A stretch of 64,000 nucleotides of DNA from Pseudomonas sp. Bout1 (GTDB taxonomy: Bacteria; Pseudomonadota; Gammaproteobacteria; Pseudomonadales; Pseudomonadaceae): the NCBI RefSeq assembly GCF_034314165.1, contig NZ_JAVIWK010000001.1:868001-932000 (forward strand), read 5' to 3'. The position numbers and the translations under genes were made by a program. Below, piece after piece: positions 37,486-48,986 of the stretch. The notes beneath the pieces were generated by a model. That model saw only the letters and a program-made list of their open reading frames with translations, was not told where the DNA came from and did no database searches. Every line of letters starts with the position of its first letter. Within the stretch, counting starts at the first letter, position 1.

Positions 37486-40431
37486 TTATTCGGCGTCCAG
37501 ATGCATCGGTGTCACCACCCGGCCATCTTTCTGCGCTTCACCGAGGTTGGCGTCGATAAAGTAAACCCGGTCGTCTTCGAGTTTCCCCTTGTCCACCAGG
37601 TAGTCCTTGATCGCGCTGGCGCGGTCCTGGCCCAGTTGGCGCAGCAGCACGTCACTGGCGCTCCAGAACTTGATCACACCGTCTCGCAGCTTGGCAGTGC
37701 GGTCATCGCTGCTGAGGTCTTTCCACTCGGGCGGCGGCTGCAGTTTGAGGCGGGTGCGGTAGATGCCTTCCAGCAGCGGAGCCTTTTCTTTTTCCGGGAC
37801 AGCAAGCAGCGACGCCTGGGCCGGGACTTTATCGCCACGGCGCTGCAAGATCTTGTAGTAGTTGTACTGGTATTCGCGTTCCAGTCGCTGTGCGGCCAAA
37901 AGCGGGCCGTCACTGCTGGCGGCGGCGGTACCTTCGATTTCCAGGCGCAGGGCGGGGCGTTCTTTGAGCGCCTTGGCCAGGCTGTCCAGTGCCGACTCGG
38001 AGTCCTTGCTCAGATCGCTGGAACCCGCGGCGAAAGACACGTTGCCGAGGTCTTGCGCACCACCACCGCTAATCAGCCCGCCGATAAACTTGAACGGCGC
38101 CGTGGCTGCACGCACCACCAGGTTACGCAGCGTCTGCCATACAATCGGCATCACGCTGAATTGCGGGTTGTTCAAGTCGCCGGTCACCGGCAGCTCAATG
38201 GAGATCTTGCCGTCGCTGTCTTTGAGCAGGGCAATCGCCAGGCGAATTGGCAGGTCCACGGCGTCGGCACTGTCAACCTTTTCGCCCAGTTGCAGTTGCT
38301 CAACCACCACCTTGTTCTCGGCCTTCAACTGGCCCTTGGTGATGACGTAATGCAGGTCGAGGTTGAGTCGGCCCTTGCGGATGCGGAACCCGGCGAACTT
38401 GCCCGAGTACGGCGTCAGCGTGGTCAGTTCGACACGCTTGAAGCTGGTGGCGATGTCCAGCGCCGCCATCGGGTCAAACGGGTTCACGCTGCCCTTGATG
38501 GTGACTGGCGCGTAACGGTCGACCTTGCCCTTCACGTCGACGGTCGCCGGTTTGGCCTGGCGACTGTCGATGGTGCCAATCTGGCCGTTGAGCTGTTGGA
38601 TGGCCGTGGCGAAGTTCGGGGTCAGGCTGAAGTCGGCGAAGTTGGCCGAGCCGTCGTTGATCGCAATTTGACCAATGTGAATGCCCAGCGGCTTTTCTTT
38701 GCCAGCCACAGGTTTTGCAGCGGGCTTACTGGCGCCGTTTGCCGGCTGCGGAATCAGCAGGTCATCGATGTTGGTGGTGCGGTCGTCGTTGATCATGAAG
38801 CGCGCATAGGGTTGCAGCAGGTTGACCTTGTCGATCGACAGGCTGTCGCCGTGTTGATAATTCACGCCTTCGAGCACCAACCGCTGCCACTTGAGGAAGT
38901 CGCGGGTCTTCATGGTGTCCAGGGTGTGCAACTGGTCGACCTGCGCCCGGCCAGTTACCTGGAACGCCAGGGGCTCGGTGCTTTTCAGGTTGACGTCGAG
39001 GTTGCTCCCCAGCATGCCGCTACGCAGTTCCAGGCGGATAAACGGGCTGATATAAGATTGGGCAACGCGCAGGTCGATGTCCTTGGTATCCACTTTCAGC
39101 TTGGCGGTAACCGGGTTCAAGTTGACCTGGCCGGTTGCCTGCAGCTTGCCTTGTTTGCCTACCCCAGTATCGAGCTTGAGGGTAAACGGGCTCTGGTTGA
39201 GGCTATCGAAATCCTGCAGGTCCAGGTTCAGCGGGCCGACTTCCAGGGCGACTGCCGGTTTAGCCGAGCGGTCAGCCAGGTGCACTTGGTAGTCGCGCAG
39301 TTGCACGTCCTTGAGCAGCACTTGCCAAGGCTTGCTCGGGGCTGGCGGCGCCGGTTTTGGCGAGTCGGCGGTGGCGGGTGCGGTAGCCGGTTCGGGCGCG
39401 GCTGCCGGCTTGCTCGGTTGGCTGGCGAACAGTTTCTGCCAGTCGAGCTGGCCGTCTGCTTCAAGGGCGGCCCAGGTTTCGAGCTTGTTGCTGCGAATCT
39501 TGCCGACAATCACCTGCTGTTTGGCCAGGTCCACGGAGGTGTCACTGACGTCCAGGCGTTCCAGGCGGGCCAATGGCCGGCCATCCGGCGTCTTGATCGC
39601 GAACGGCGCGACGCTCAAGGTGACGTTGGTCAGGTTAAGCTCGGTTTCCTTGGCCAGGCTCAACTTGTAGTCGGTGCTGAAGTTGAGGACGCCGTCGTCG
39701 AGTACCAGAGGCACCGCGTCACGCACATAGGGCCACCAGACTTTCATCTTGCCGTCGGTAACCTTGAGTTTGCCTTCGGAGGCAATCGGGATGAGGCTGA
39801 AGTTGCCGGTCCAGTCGATCTGGCCACCTTCGGGCCCGGCCGCAACCAGCGTCATATCAGCGTTGTCTTCGGGCAACGTGCTGAGGTTCTTCAGCTCGAA
39901 ATCCAGTTTGTCGTAGAGAAACTCGATCGGCTCACTGGGGCGCAAATCCTGGAAGTGCACATAACCGCCCGCCAGCTTGATGTTATCGATGCGCAGCGGG
40001 AACGGCTTGGCGTTCGGATCGGTTGGCGTCGGCTCGCTGGCGGGCAATTTGAACAGTTGCGCCAGGTTTAGCTGGCCGGATTTGTCGAACAGCAGCTCGG
40101 TCTTCGGCTTGTCGAGTTGTACGTCCGCCAGGTGCAGGGCGCGGGTCCACAGGCTGTCGAGTTGCAGGTTGGCATAGAGGCGTTCAAAGCCCACTTGCTC
40201 CTTGCCGGGCTCACCGATATTCAGGCCCCACACGGTCAATTCGAGGCTGAACGGGTTGAGCTCGATACGCTGGATATGCGCCGGCACGGTGGCGTAATTG
40301 GCCAACTGTTGGTTGGCCACGCGAAGGGCAATGCCGGGGAGAATAAGAAAGCCCAGCAAACTGTACAGGGCAAGGGCGGTCAGCAAGGCGCCAGCGGCGC
40401 GAATCAATCCTTTGGGCATATGTGACGCCAT
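37486..40431 (-). CDS. Large DUF748 (AsmA-like) envelope protein
   Basis: A 981-residue protein. One N-terminal membrane helix (about 10-35, AAGALLTALALYSLLGFLIL) is followed by a long beta-rich periplasmic region with repeated patterns such as LNLAQLFKLPAS, TTNIDDLLIPQP and VNPFDPMAALDIATSFKRVELTTLTPY, typical of DUF748/AsmA-like proteins. An Ala/Pro-rich low-complexity stretch lies near 330-360. The C-terminal about 180 residues (LDSLAKALKERPALRLEIEG...) recall an OmpA-like domain. AsmA-like proteins are linked to lipid transport between membranes, but this member's role is unknown. ATG 40431 or 40419 could be the start; neither has a clear ribosome-binding site. Confidence 0.8.
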   Translation of the reverse strand: MASHMPKGLIRAAGALLTALALYSLLGFLILPGIALRVANQQLANYATVPAHIQRIELNPFSLELTVWGLNIGEPGKEQVGFERLYANLQLDSLWTRALHLADVQLDKPKTELLFDKSGQLNLAQLFKLPASEPTPTDPNAKPFPLRIDNIKLAGGYVHFQDLRPSEPIEFLYDKLDFELKNLSTLPEDNADMTLVAAGPEGGQIDWTGNFSLIPIASEGKLKVTDGKMKVWWPYVRDAVPLVLDDGVLNFSTDYKLSLAKETELNLTNVTLSVAPFAIKTPDGRPLARLERLDVSDTSVDLAKQQVIVGKIRSNKLETWAALEADGQLDWQKLFASQPSKPAAAPEPATAPATADSPKPAPPAPSKPWQVLLKDVQLRDYQVHLADRSAKPAVALEVGPLNLDLQDFDSLNQSPFTLKLDTGVGKQGKLQATGQVNLNPVTAKLKVDTKDIDLRVAQSYISPFIRLELRSGMLGSNLDVNLKSTEPLAFQVTGRAQVDQLHTLDTMKTRDFLKWQRLVLEGVNYQHGDSLSIDKVNLLQPYARFMINDDRTTNIDDLLIPQPANGASKPAAKPVAGKEKPLGIHIGQIAINDGSANFADFSLTPNFATAIQQLNGQIGTIDSRQAKPATVDVKGKVDRYAPVTIKGSVNPFDPMAALDIATSFKRVELTTLTPYSGKFAGFRIRKGRLNLDLHYVITKGQLKAENKVVVEQLQLGEKVDSADAVDLPIRLAIALLKDSDGKISIELPVTGDLNNPQFSVMPIVWQTLRNLVVRAATAPFKFIGGLISGGGAQDLGNVSFAAGSSDLSKDSESALDSLAKALKERPALRLEIEGTAAASSDGPLLAAQRLEREYQYNYYKILQRRGDKVPAQASLLAVPEKEKAPLLEGIYRTRLKLQPPPEWKDLSSDDRTAKLRDGVIKFWSASDVLLRQLGQDRASAIKDYLVDKGKLEDDRVYFIDANLGEAQKDGRVVTPMHLDAE

Positions 40432-40527
40432 CTATGTCGATCAAGAGTGCCTTGGAGTATGGCACGGGTTTACGGTTCCGAAGCACCGGGCCTTTATTAC
40501 CGCGACCAGGCCCTTTTGGGACAAGTC

Positions 40528-41544
40528 TTACAGCTGCAGGATCAGGGTCTTCAGCGGGGGCTGCTGGTCTTGCGACGGGAAGTCTGCTCCGGGTGTCATG
40601 GCCTGCCAGTCGCGTACCGGGCGCCCGGCCTTTTCGGCGCAGCGCAGTACCTGGTCACGCCAGTCGTCCATGCTGACTCTTGCGAGGTTGTTGCAGCAGA
40701 TCAGCACGCCGTTATCGGCAGTCGCCAGCAGTGCTGGCTTGAGCAGGCTCTGGTAGTCGCGCAGCAGGTCGACGGTGCCGAAGGCGCTCTTGGCCCAGGC
40801 TGGCGGGTCGAGCAGCACCAGGTCGTATTGGCGTTGATCCAGGCGCGGATAACTCGGCAGTTTTTGCCCGCGGCGCTGGCTGATGGGCAGGCCGGCCAGT
40901 TGGCGGATAGCCGGGAAATAGTCTGACTGCACAAATTCCATCGTCGGCAATTGCGGGTTCAACTGACCGTTTTCGCGACCGACCGCCAGGTTGCCCTCGG
41001 CAAAGTCCAGGTTGCACACCTCACGGGCGCCGCCGGCCGCCGCGCTCAGGCCTACGCCGCAGGTATAGGCGAACAGGTTCAGCACGCTCTTGCCGGCACT
41101 GTGTGCCTTGACCCAGCCGCGAGTGTTGCGCAGGTCGAGGAAAAGCAGCGGGTCCTGGCCGGCATGCCGACCACGCACGCGGTAATTGAGGCCCCATTCA
41201 TGGCCGATCAAGTCTTCCAGGGCGGCAGGTTCCGCGCGGTACACCGTGTCTTCACGGTCGATGCGCGAGTTGCCCCGGGAGCGGTCGTTATAGACCAGCA
41301 GCAGTTCCAGCCCCAAGTGCTGGTTGATCGCTTGGTGCAGCTGCAACAGGTCGTCACTTTCCAGCGACTGGTGAAAACTCTGCACCAGCAGTTGCGGGCC
41401 ATAGCGGTCGATAGTCAGGCCGCCGGCGCCTTCCTGGCTGCCGTGGAACAGGCGATAGCAATCGGTGCCTTGTGCGTGCAGCTCGGCGAGCAGGTCCTGG
41501 CGATGATCGAGGGCGGCGCGCAGCGCCTGTTTCAAGGAAGACAT
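40528..41544 (-). CDS. Class I SAM-dependent methyltransferase (RlmI/RlmK-like)
   Basis: Predicted rRNA methyltransferase of 338 residues. The central Rossmann domain has the SAM motif VLNLFAYTCGVGLSAAAGGA, the acidic motif II NLDFAEG and the catalytic-type DLVLLDPPAWAKSAFG. The N-terminal part includes DCYRLFHGSQEGAGGLTIDRYG, as in RlmI-type enzymes, but it is shorter than E. coli RlmI (396) and seems to lack the PUA domain. Substrate is not determinable from sequence. It lies 43 bp downstream of the DUF2236 gene and probably shares its transcript. Confidence 0.82.
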   Translation of the reverse strand: MSSLKQALRAALDHRQDLLAELHAQGTDCYRLFHGSQEGAGGLTIDRYGPQLLVQSFHQSLESDDLLQLHQAINQHLGLELLLVYNDRSRGNSRIDREDTVYRAEPAALEDLIGHEWGLNYRVRGRHAGQDPLLFLDLRNTRGWVKAHSAGKSVLNLFAYTCGVGLSAAAGGAREVCNLDFAEGNLAVGRENGQLNPQLPTMEFVQSDYFPAIRQLAGLPISQRRGQKLPSYPRLDQRQYDLVLLDPPAWAKSAFGTVDLLRDYQSLLKPALLATADNGVLICCNNLARVSMDDWRDQVLRCAEKAGRPVRDWQAMTPGADFPSQDQQPPLKTLILQL

Positions 41545-41587
41545 AGTGCGCGCCTTGCAGAGTCATTGGGGCGCGGGAGTTTAACAG

Positions 41588-42463
41588 TTATGGCTCCAGC
41601 AGGCCCATTCGCCTGTGGGCCCGCTGCACCGAACCGTTGCGCATGGCCCAGCGTAACAAGGGTGCACTGCGCTTGACCCCGGCGCGGATCATCTGGCGTT
41701 GGAGGGGGCGTTGCTTCTGCTCGAGCATGTCGCTGGCCCAGTCCGGCAGCAGGTCGATACCCGCCTGCATCATCAATGAGCCAAATGGCTTGGCCAGGGC
41801 GCTGGGAGATGGCGCATTGAGTAGCAGGCGCAGGACTTCGTGGCTGCGTTCATCACACAGCAGTTGCGGACGAATACGCTCAAGGTAATCGGAAATTTCC
41901 TGGCGCGAACGCGGCACATGGCGCGCGCCCAGTTGCTCGGCCACCAAGGCGATTTCGCTGTAATAGCGATCCTGATCCCTGGGCGATAAATCCGGGTTGC
42001 GATAACGCAGGTGGGCGGCGAGAAAATTGCTGACCTCCGCCACATGCACCCAGGTCAGCAGCTCGGGGTCGCTGGCGGCATACGGGCGCCCATCGGGCGC
42101 ATGCCCGACTACTTGCAGGTGAATGGTGCGCACTTTCTCGATCAGCCATTCGGCGTCACGCCGTGAACCAAAGGTGGTCCCGGAAATAAACTGCGAGGTG
42201 CGTCGCAAGCGACCGAGCATGTCCTGGCGAAAGTTCGAGTGGTCCCAAACGCCAGCCAACGCCAGCGGGTGCAACGCCTGCAACATCAGCGCGCTGATGC
42301 CGCCGATCAACATGCTGCTGAAGTCGCCATGGACCTTCCAGCTCACCGAGTTCGGCCCAAACAGACCTGGGTCGCCCTTGGGGTTTTCCAGGTCGAGTTG
42401 GCCGAGCGATAAGCCGGTGAGGCTCATCAACTGGTTTTCGATGCGGCTGCGAATGAATTCCAT
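41588..42463 (-). CDS. DUF2236 / MpaB-family oxygenase-like protein
   Basis: A 291-residue protein of the DUF2236 family, related to the haem-binding latex-clearing and mycophenolic acid B proteins. Characteristic segments are NSVSWKVHGDFSSMLIGGISALMLQALHPLALAGVWDHS, with the His residues that would ligate haem, and RLRRTSQFISGTTFG. Activity in pseudomonads is unknown. Its start is 6 bp downstream of the acs stop and its ribosome-binding site (ATAGGA) overlaps the end of acs, so the two are translationally linked, an odd pairing of central metabolism with a putative oxygenase. Confidence 0.78.
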   Translation of the reverse strand: MEFIRSRIENQLMSLTGLSLGQLDLENPKGDPGLFGPNSVSWKVHGDFSSMLIGGISALMLQALHPLALAGVWDHSNFRQDMLGRLRRTSQFISGTTFGSRRDAEWLIEKVRTIHLQVVGHAPDGRPYAASDPELLTWVHVAEVSNFLAAHLRYRNPDLSPRDQDRYYSEIALVAEQLGARHVPRSRQEISDYLERIRPQLLCDERSHEVLRLLLNAPSPSALAKPFGSLMMQAGIDLLPDWASDMLEQKQRPLQRQMIRAGVKRSAPLLRWAMRNGSVQRAHRRMGLLEP

Positions 42464-42469
42464 GGGTTC

Positions 42470-44407
<1,938 letters not shown>

Positions 44408-44457
44408 GAGGGATCCTTATTCTTGTTTTTGCGACAAGAGGGGAGCTTTGCGACCCT

Positions 44458-44543
44458 CGCAGGAACTGGCTTGCCAGCGATTGCATCACCTCGGTATTGA
44501 ATTTCACCGAGGTGTCTGCATGGCTGGCAAGCCAGCTCCTACA
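44458..44543. repeat. REPIN upstream of acs
   Basis: Left half GCAGGAACTGGCTTGCCAGC and right half GCTGGCAAGCCAGCTCCTAC are inverted copies of one REP. Between them CACCTCGGT/ACCGAGGTG (44487-44514) forms the inner hairpin. It lies between acs and pgi on the minus strand, leaving about 50 bp for an acs promoter. Confidence 0.85.
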
Positions 44544-44590
44544 AGGGTCCGCTCCCGCAGGTTCAGACCCTCATTGTAGTGCTGTTACCA

Positions 44591-46255
44591 TCAACCGCGG
44601 TGACGACCGCGGAAGTAGTTGATCAGCCCTTGGGTGGACGCATCGTCCGCAGGCTGCTCTTCGGTACCGGTCAGGCGGTTGTAGACGCCTTTGCCCAGCT
44701 CCTTGCCCAACTCCACGCCCCATTGGTCGAAGGCGTTGATGCCCCAGATGACGCTCTGCACGAACACTTTGTGCTCATACATGGCCACCAGCGCGCCAAG
44801 GCGGCGAGGGCTGATGCGCTCAACCACAATGGTGTTGCTTGGGCGATTGCCCGGGATCACCTTGTGCGGTGCCAGCTTCTGCACTTCGGCTTCGTCCATG
44901 CCTTTGTCGCGCAGCTCGGCTTCGGCTTCGCTGCGGGTCTTGCCGAGCATCAGCGCCTGGCTTTGGGACAGGCAGTTGGCGTAAAGCCACTGATGGTGAT
45001 CGGACACCGGGTTGAAGCTGACGATCGGCACGATAAAGTCGGCCGGGATCAGTTGGGTACCCTGGTGCAGCAACTGGTGGTAAGCGTGTTGACCGTTGCA
45101 GCCTACGCCGCCCCAGATAACCGGGCCGGTGTCGGTGGAAACCGGCGTACCGTCCTGGCGCACGCTCTTGCCGTTGGATTCCATGTCCAGTTGTTGCAAG
45201 TGCTTGGTGATGTTACGCAGGTAGTGGTCGTACGGCAGGATCGCGTGGCTCTGCGCGCCCCAGAAGTTGCCGTACCACACGCCCAGCAGGCCCAGCAGCA
45301 CCGGCATGTTCGCCTCGAACGGCGCGGTCTGGAAGTGCTGGTCCATGGTGTAGGCACCAGACAGCAGTTCCTTGAAGTTGGACATGCCGATGGCCAGGGC
45401 GATCGGCAGGCCGATGGCCGACCACAACGAGTAACGACCGCCAACCCAGTCCCACATCGGGAAGATGTTTTCTTCGCGGATACCGAAGGCCACGGCTGCC
45501 GCGTTGTTGCTCGATACGGCGATAAAGTGGCGATACAGCTCGGCTTCCGAGCCACCCTGGGCCAGGTACCAGGCGCGGGCGGCCTGGGCGTTTTTCAGGG
45601 TTTCGAGGGTGTTGAAGGATTTCGACGAGACGATGAACAGCGTGGTCTCGGCGCGCAGCTTCATGGTCAGCTCGTGGAACTCGCTGCCGTCGATGTTCGC
45701 CAGGTAATGGCAGCGCACGCCTTTGTGGGCGTAGGACAACAGAGCTTCAGACACCAGCTCCGGGCCGAGGAACGAGCCACCGATACCAATGTTCACCACG
45801 TCGGTGATCGGCTTCTCGGTGTAGCCACGCCACAGGCCGTCGTGGATGCGGCCGACCAGGTCAGTGATCTGGTTCAGCACCTTGTGCACGTCCGGCATGA
45901 TGTTCACGCCATTGACCGACAGCTTGTCACCCACCGGGCGGCGCAGCGCGGTGTGCAGCGCCGGGCGGCCTTCGGAAGAGTTGACCGGCTCGCCGTTGAA
46001 CAGCGACTTGATCGCGCCCTGAAGATCGACTTCCTTGGCCAGGCCTACCAGCAGGTCGCGGGTTTCGCTGGTGATCAGATTTTTCGAGTAATCGAGGAAA
46101 AGTCCGCAGCTGCTCAAGGTGAACTGGTTAAAGCGCTGGGGATCGGCATTAAAGGCTTCGCGCATGCTGAAATCCTGCATGGCTTGGCGATGTTGATTGA
46201 GCGCTTGCCAGGCGGGCAGAGCGGTAACGTCATGAGGAGTGCGGTAGTACGCCAT
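44591..46255 (-). CDS. pgi: Glucose-6-phosphate isomerase
   Basis: Interconverts glucose-6-phosphate and fructose-6-phosphate. It has 554 residues starting [16 protein letters not shown]. It shows the phosphosugar-binding [18 protein letters not shown] and [14 protein letters not shown], and the C-terminal Lys/His region [14 protein letters not shown] and [13 protein letters not shown]. The frame is open 34 codons further upstream but nothing there is conserved and AGGAAA precedes ATG 46255. In Pseudomonas, which uses the Entner-Doudoroff route, it mainly recycles fructose-6-phosphate. Confidence 0.97.
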   Translation of the reverse strand: MAYYRTPHDVTALPAWQALNQHRQAMQDFSMREAFNADPQRFNQFTLSSCGLFLDYSKNLITSETRDLLVGLAKEVDLQGAIKSLFNGEPVNSSEGRPALHTALRRPVGDKLSVNGVNIMPDVHKVLNQITDLVGRIHDGLWRGYTEKPITDVVNIGIGGSFLGPELVSEALLSYAHKGVRCHYLANIDGSEFHELTMKLRAETTLFIVSSKSFNTLETLKNAQAARAWYLAQGGSEAELYRHFIAVSSNNAAAVAFGIREENIFPMWDWVGGRYSLWSAIGLPIALAIGMSNFKELLSGAYTMDQHFQTAPFEANMPVLLGLLGVWYGNFWGAQSHAILPYDHYLRNITKHLQQLDMESNGKSVRQDGTPVSTDTGPVIWGGVGCNGQHAYHQLLHQGTQLIPADFIVPIVSFNPVSDHHQWLYANCLSQSQALMLGKTRSEAEAELRDKGMDEAEVQKLAPHKVIPGNRPSNTIVVERISPRRLGALVAMYEHKVFVQSVIWGINAFDQWGVELGKELGKGVYNRLTGTEEQPADDASTQGLINYFRGRHRG

Positions 46256-46422
46256 CGCTGCGGGTTTCCTTTTTTTATTGCTGGGACTGCTTTTAGGACA
46301 CTTGAAAGCCGGGAATGTGCTGTCTTTGTGAAGATGACAGGCTCCGGTCGACGCCAACCAATAGCGTAGGGCGAATACATTAAACCTAGCGTGTCGATCT
46401 GTCTTGGCTTTGTCTGCGCTGT

Positions 46423-46446
46423 GGCCGGTACTTTTTTATACCGGCC
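46423..46446 (-). terminator. Possible panC terminator hairpin
   Basis: GGCCGGTA/TACCGGCC, a perfect 8-bp stem around an A/T-rich loop, 38 bp beyond the panC stop. There is no U-tract after the stem, so termination efficiency is doubtful. Confidence 0.45.
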
Positions 46447-46483
46447 GATCAGGCAGTGCAACAGGCGGGGGTATGTGGCAGGG

Positions 46484-47335
46484 TCAGTTCAGCTGCAAAT
46501 GCAGGTTGTCGATCAGCCGGGTAGCGCCCAGGTAAGCGGCGACCAGAATCACTACGTCCCGGTCTTCAGCGGTTGCCGGGCGCAGGTGCAGGCCGTGGCG
46601 GACTTCCAGGTAATCCATGCGAAAGCCTGCCGCTTCAATCTGCTGAACCTGTGCGGCACGCAGTTTGGCGAAATCGCGGTCGCCACCTTCAATCGCCGCG
46701 GCAATCTCGCTGAGGCTGCGGTAAAGCACCGGGGCAATGGCACGCTGTTCCTCGGTGAGGTAACCGTTGCGCGACGACAGCGCCAGGCCATCGTCGGCGC
46801 GCACGGTGGGCTCGCCGATAATCTGGATCGGCATATTCAGGTCATGGACCATGGCGCGAATCACTGCCAGTTGCTGGTAGTCCTTCTGGCCAAAGATCGC
46901 AAGGTCCGGCTGGACCATGTTGAACAGCTTGCTGACCACCGTGGCCACACCTTCAAAATGCCCGGGACGGCTGGCGCCGCACAGGCCTTCGGACAGTTGC
47001 GGCACGCTGACACGCGTCTGGCCGGCCATGCCGTCCGGGTACATCTCGTCGACGGTCGGGGCGAACAGCAGGTTGCATCCGGCCTGCAGCAGTTTCTCCT
47101 GATCAGCCGCGAGCGTGCGCGGGTACTTGTCCAGGTCTTCGCCGGCGCCGAATTGCAGCGGGTTGACGAAGATGCTCGCCACCACGAAGTCCGCTTGTTG
47201 CGCGGCCTTGGTGACCAGCGTGGCATGGCCGCTGTGCAGGTTGCCCATGGTGGGTACAAAGCCTACGCGTTTGCCCGCATTGCGGGCATGGGCGACGGCG
47301 GCGCGCAGTTCGCGCACGGTCTTGACGGTGTTCAT
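46484..47335 (-). CDS. panC: Pantothenate synthetase PanC
   Basis: Joins pantoate and beta-alanine with ATP in the last step of pantothenate (coenzyme A precursor) synthesis. Of 283 residues, it has the nucleotidyl-transferase motif [28 protein letters not shown] and the KMSKS-like loop LSSRNGYL. The start overlaps the end of panB by 4 bp, giving translational coupling. Confidence 0.97.
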   Translation of the reverse strand: MNTVKTVRELRAAVAHARNAGKRVGFVPTMGNLHSGHATLVTKAAQQADFVVASIFVNPLQFGAGEDLDKYPRTLAADQEKLLQAGCNLLFAPTVDEMYPDGMAGQTRVSVPQLSEGLCGASRPGHFEGVATVVSKLFNMVQPDLAIFGQKDYQQLAVIRAMVHDLNMPIQIIGEPTVRADDGLALSSRNGYLTEEQRAIAPVLYRSLSEIAAAIEGGDRDFAKLRAAQVQQIEAAGFRMDYLEVRHGLHLRPATAEDRDVVILVAAYLGATRLIDNLHLQLN

Positions 47336-48132
47336 GCAGAGAATCCGTGTTCGGCGCCTGGAAAGGTAACGGCTTTGACTTCGCTGACGTAGGCGGCGAG
47401 GGCAGATTGAATGCTGTCCTGGCCGGCCATGAAGTTCTTCACGAACTTGGGCACGCGGCCGGAGAGGGACAGGCCCAGCATGTCGTGCAGTACCAATACC
47501 TGGCCGTCAGTGGCAGAGCCTGCGCCGATACCGATCACCGGGACTTTGACTGCCTGGGTGATTTCGGCTGCCAATTCGCTCGGCACGCATTCCAGCAAAA
47601 TCATGCAGGCGCCGGCCTGCTCAAGGGCAATGGCATCAGCGCGCATCTGGCGCGCCTGGGCTTCGCCGCGGCCTTGTACTTTATAGCCGCCGAGGATATT
47701 CACTGACTGCGGCGTGAGGCCCATGTGTGCGCAAACCGGCACGCCACGTTCAGCCAGCAGGCGGATCGACTCGGCGAGCCAGGCGGCGCCTTCAACCTTG
47801 ACCATGTGTGCACCGGCACGCATCAGTTGAGCACTGTTGGTCAGGGTCTGTTCGATGGTGGCGTCGGCCATGAAGGGCAGGTCGGCAATGATGAACGCGC
47901 CCTCGTTACCGCGTTTGACGCAGGCGGTGTGGTAAGCGATGTCATCGGTGGTGACCGGCAGAGTGCTGTCATTCCCTTGCAGGACCATGCCCAGGGAGTC
48001 CCCCACCAGCAGCACTTCAACGCCAGCCTGGCAACTGGCCTGGGCAAAAGTGGCGTCGTAGCTGGTCAGCATGGTGATTTTTTCACCTTTGAGTTTGAGG
48101 CTCTGCAAGGTGCTCAGGGTAACGTTTGGCAT
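47332..48132 (-). CDS. panB: 3-methyl-2-oxobutanoate hydroxymethyltransferase PanB
   Basis: First committed step of pantothenate synthesis: adds a hydroxymethyl group from methylene-THF to ketoisovalerate. Of 266 residues, it shows [23 protein letters not shown] and AHMGLTPQS, the conserved PanB signatures. It lies in a panBC pair with a 364-bp gap upstream that contains a REPIN, so it most likely has its own promoter separate from folK. Confidence 0.97.
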   Translation of the reverse strand: MPNVTLSTLQSLKLKGEKITMLTSYDATFAQASCQAGVEVLLVGDSLGMVLQGNDSTLPVTTDDIAYHTACVKRGNEGAFIIADLPFMADATIEQTLTNSAQLMRAGAHMVKVEGAAWLAESIRLLAERGVPVCAHMGLTPQSVNILGGYKVQGRGEAQARQMRADAIALEQAGACMILLECVPSELAAEITQAVKVPVIGIGAGSATDGQVLVLHDMLGLSLSGRVPKFVKNFMAGQDSIQSALAAYVSEVKAVTFPGAEHGFSA

Positions 48133-48496
48133 GAAAAGGGTCCTCGTTCAGGCGCTTGGAAACAGCGAGTAACGCGCGTGAGTCTTCGTGTATACAGGCG
48201 CACTTTCTTAAGGATCAGTGCTTATAAGGCCTGGATTGCGCCCTTTAGCGCCGGGTAGGCGGCAGCGGGACGCCTATAGTCGTGAGGAGGACTCTGGAAG
48301 TCAATTGGATGTGTTACCGCATTGTTACGGCGGTGGTGTTACCGCTGTTACTGATGCGATTCAGCAGGTCCACCGGTGTATTCAAAGGCGCCGCAGATCA
48401 CTGTGGGAGCTGGCTTACCTGCGATTGCATCACCGCGACATACCTGATGCACCGGGTTGTCTGCATCGCAGGCAAGCCAGCTCCCACATGATCGTG
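48133..48496 (-). other. Gap between folK and panB
   Basis: 364 bp without a gene. It contains a REPIN (48402-48488) directly after the folK stop. The remaining about 270 bp should hold the panBC promoter, but I recognise no clear -35/-10 pair or operator. Confidence 0.6.
48402..48488. repeat. REPIN downstream of folK
   Basis: 87 bp. TGTGGGAGCTGGCTTACCTG at the left is mirrored by CAGGCAAGCCAGCTCCCACA at the right, separated by a spacer containing GCATCACCG. Typical P. fluorescens-group doublet. Its right end falls 9 bp before the folK stop codon. Confidence 0.9.
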
Positions 48497-48982
48497 TCAG
48501 GCCTCCGGCAGGCGTTCCAGGCCGACAAACGGGCAGCCAGCCAGCAGGTCACTTAGCGGGCGGCCATCGGCCAGTTGCAGGTTGGCGGGCGCCAGTTCTG
48601 CCAGCGGATAAAGCACAAACGGCCGCAGGTGCATTTGATAGTGCGGCACCTTCAAACGCGGCTCATCTATCAGTCGGTCACCAAATACCAGAATGTCCAG
48701 GTCGAGTGTGCGCGGGCCCCAGCGCTCCAGGCGCTCACGGCCCTGGTCGTTCTCGATGGCCTGGAGTGCATCGAGCAACTCCAGAGGCGCAAGTGCGCTG
48801 TCCAGGGCTGCGACCGCGTTGGTGTAGCGCGGTTGGCCCGGGAGCAGGGAGTCACTTTGGTAGAAGGCCGAGACGCCCGCCAGCGTAGTGCTCGGCAATT
48901 GCGCCAAAGCATCGGCTGCCTGGCGCAATTGTCGTTCGGGGGCCGCCAGGTTGCTGCCCATGCCGATGTAGATACGTTCCAC
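48497..48982 (-). CDS. folK: HPPK: 6-hydroxymethyl-dihydropterin pyrophosphokinase FolK
   Basis: Transfers pyrophosphate to hydroxymethyl-dihydropterin, supplying the substrate of FolP encoded at 23.6 kb. Of 161 residues, it shows the N-terminal YIGMGSNLAAPERQL and the signature RWGPRTLDLDILVFGD. I start it at GTG 48982, 4 bp after the pcnB stop, because this gives the family N-terminus. An upstream ATG at 49084 would lie within pcnB and adds unconserved sequence. Confidence 0.93.
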   Translation of the reverse strand: MERIYIGMGSNLAAPERQLRQAADALAQLPSTTLAGVSAFYQSDSLLPGQPRYTNAVAALDSALAPLELLDALQAIENDQGRERLERWGPRTLDLDILVFGDRLIDEPRLKVPHYQMHLRPFVLYPLAELAPANLQLADGRPLSDLLAGCPFVGLERLPEA

Positions 48983-48986
48983 GTGC

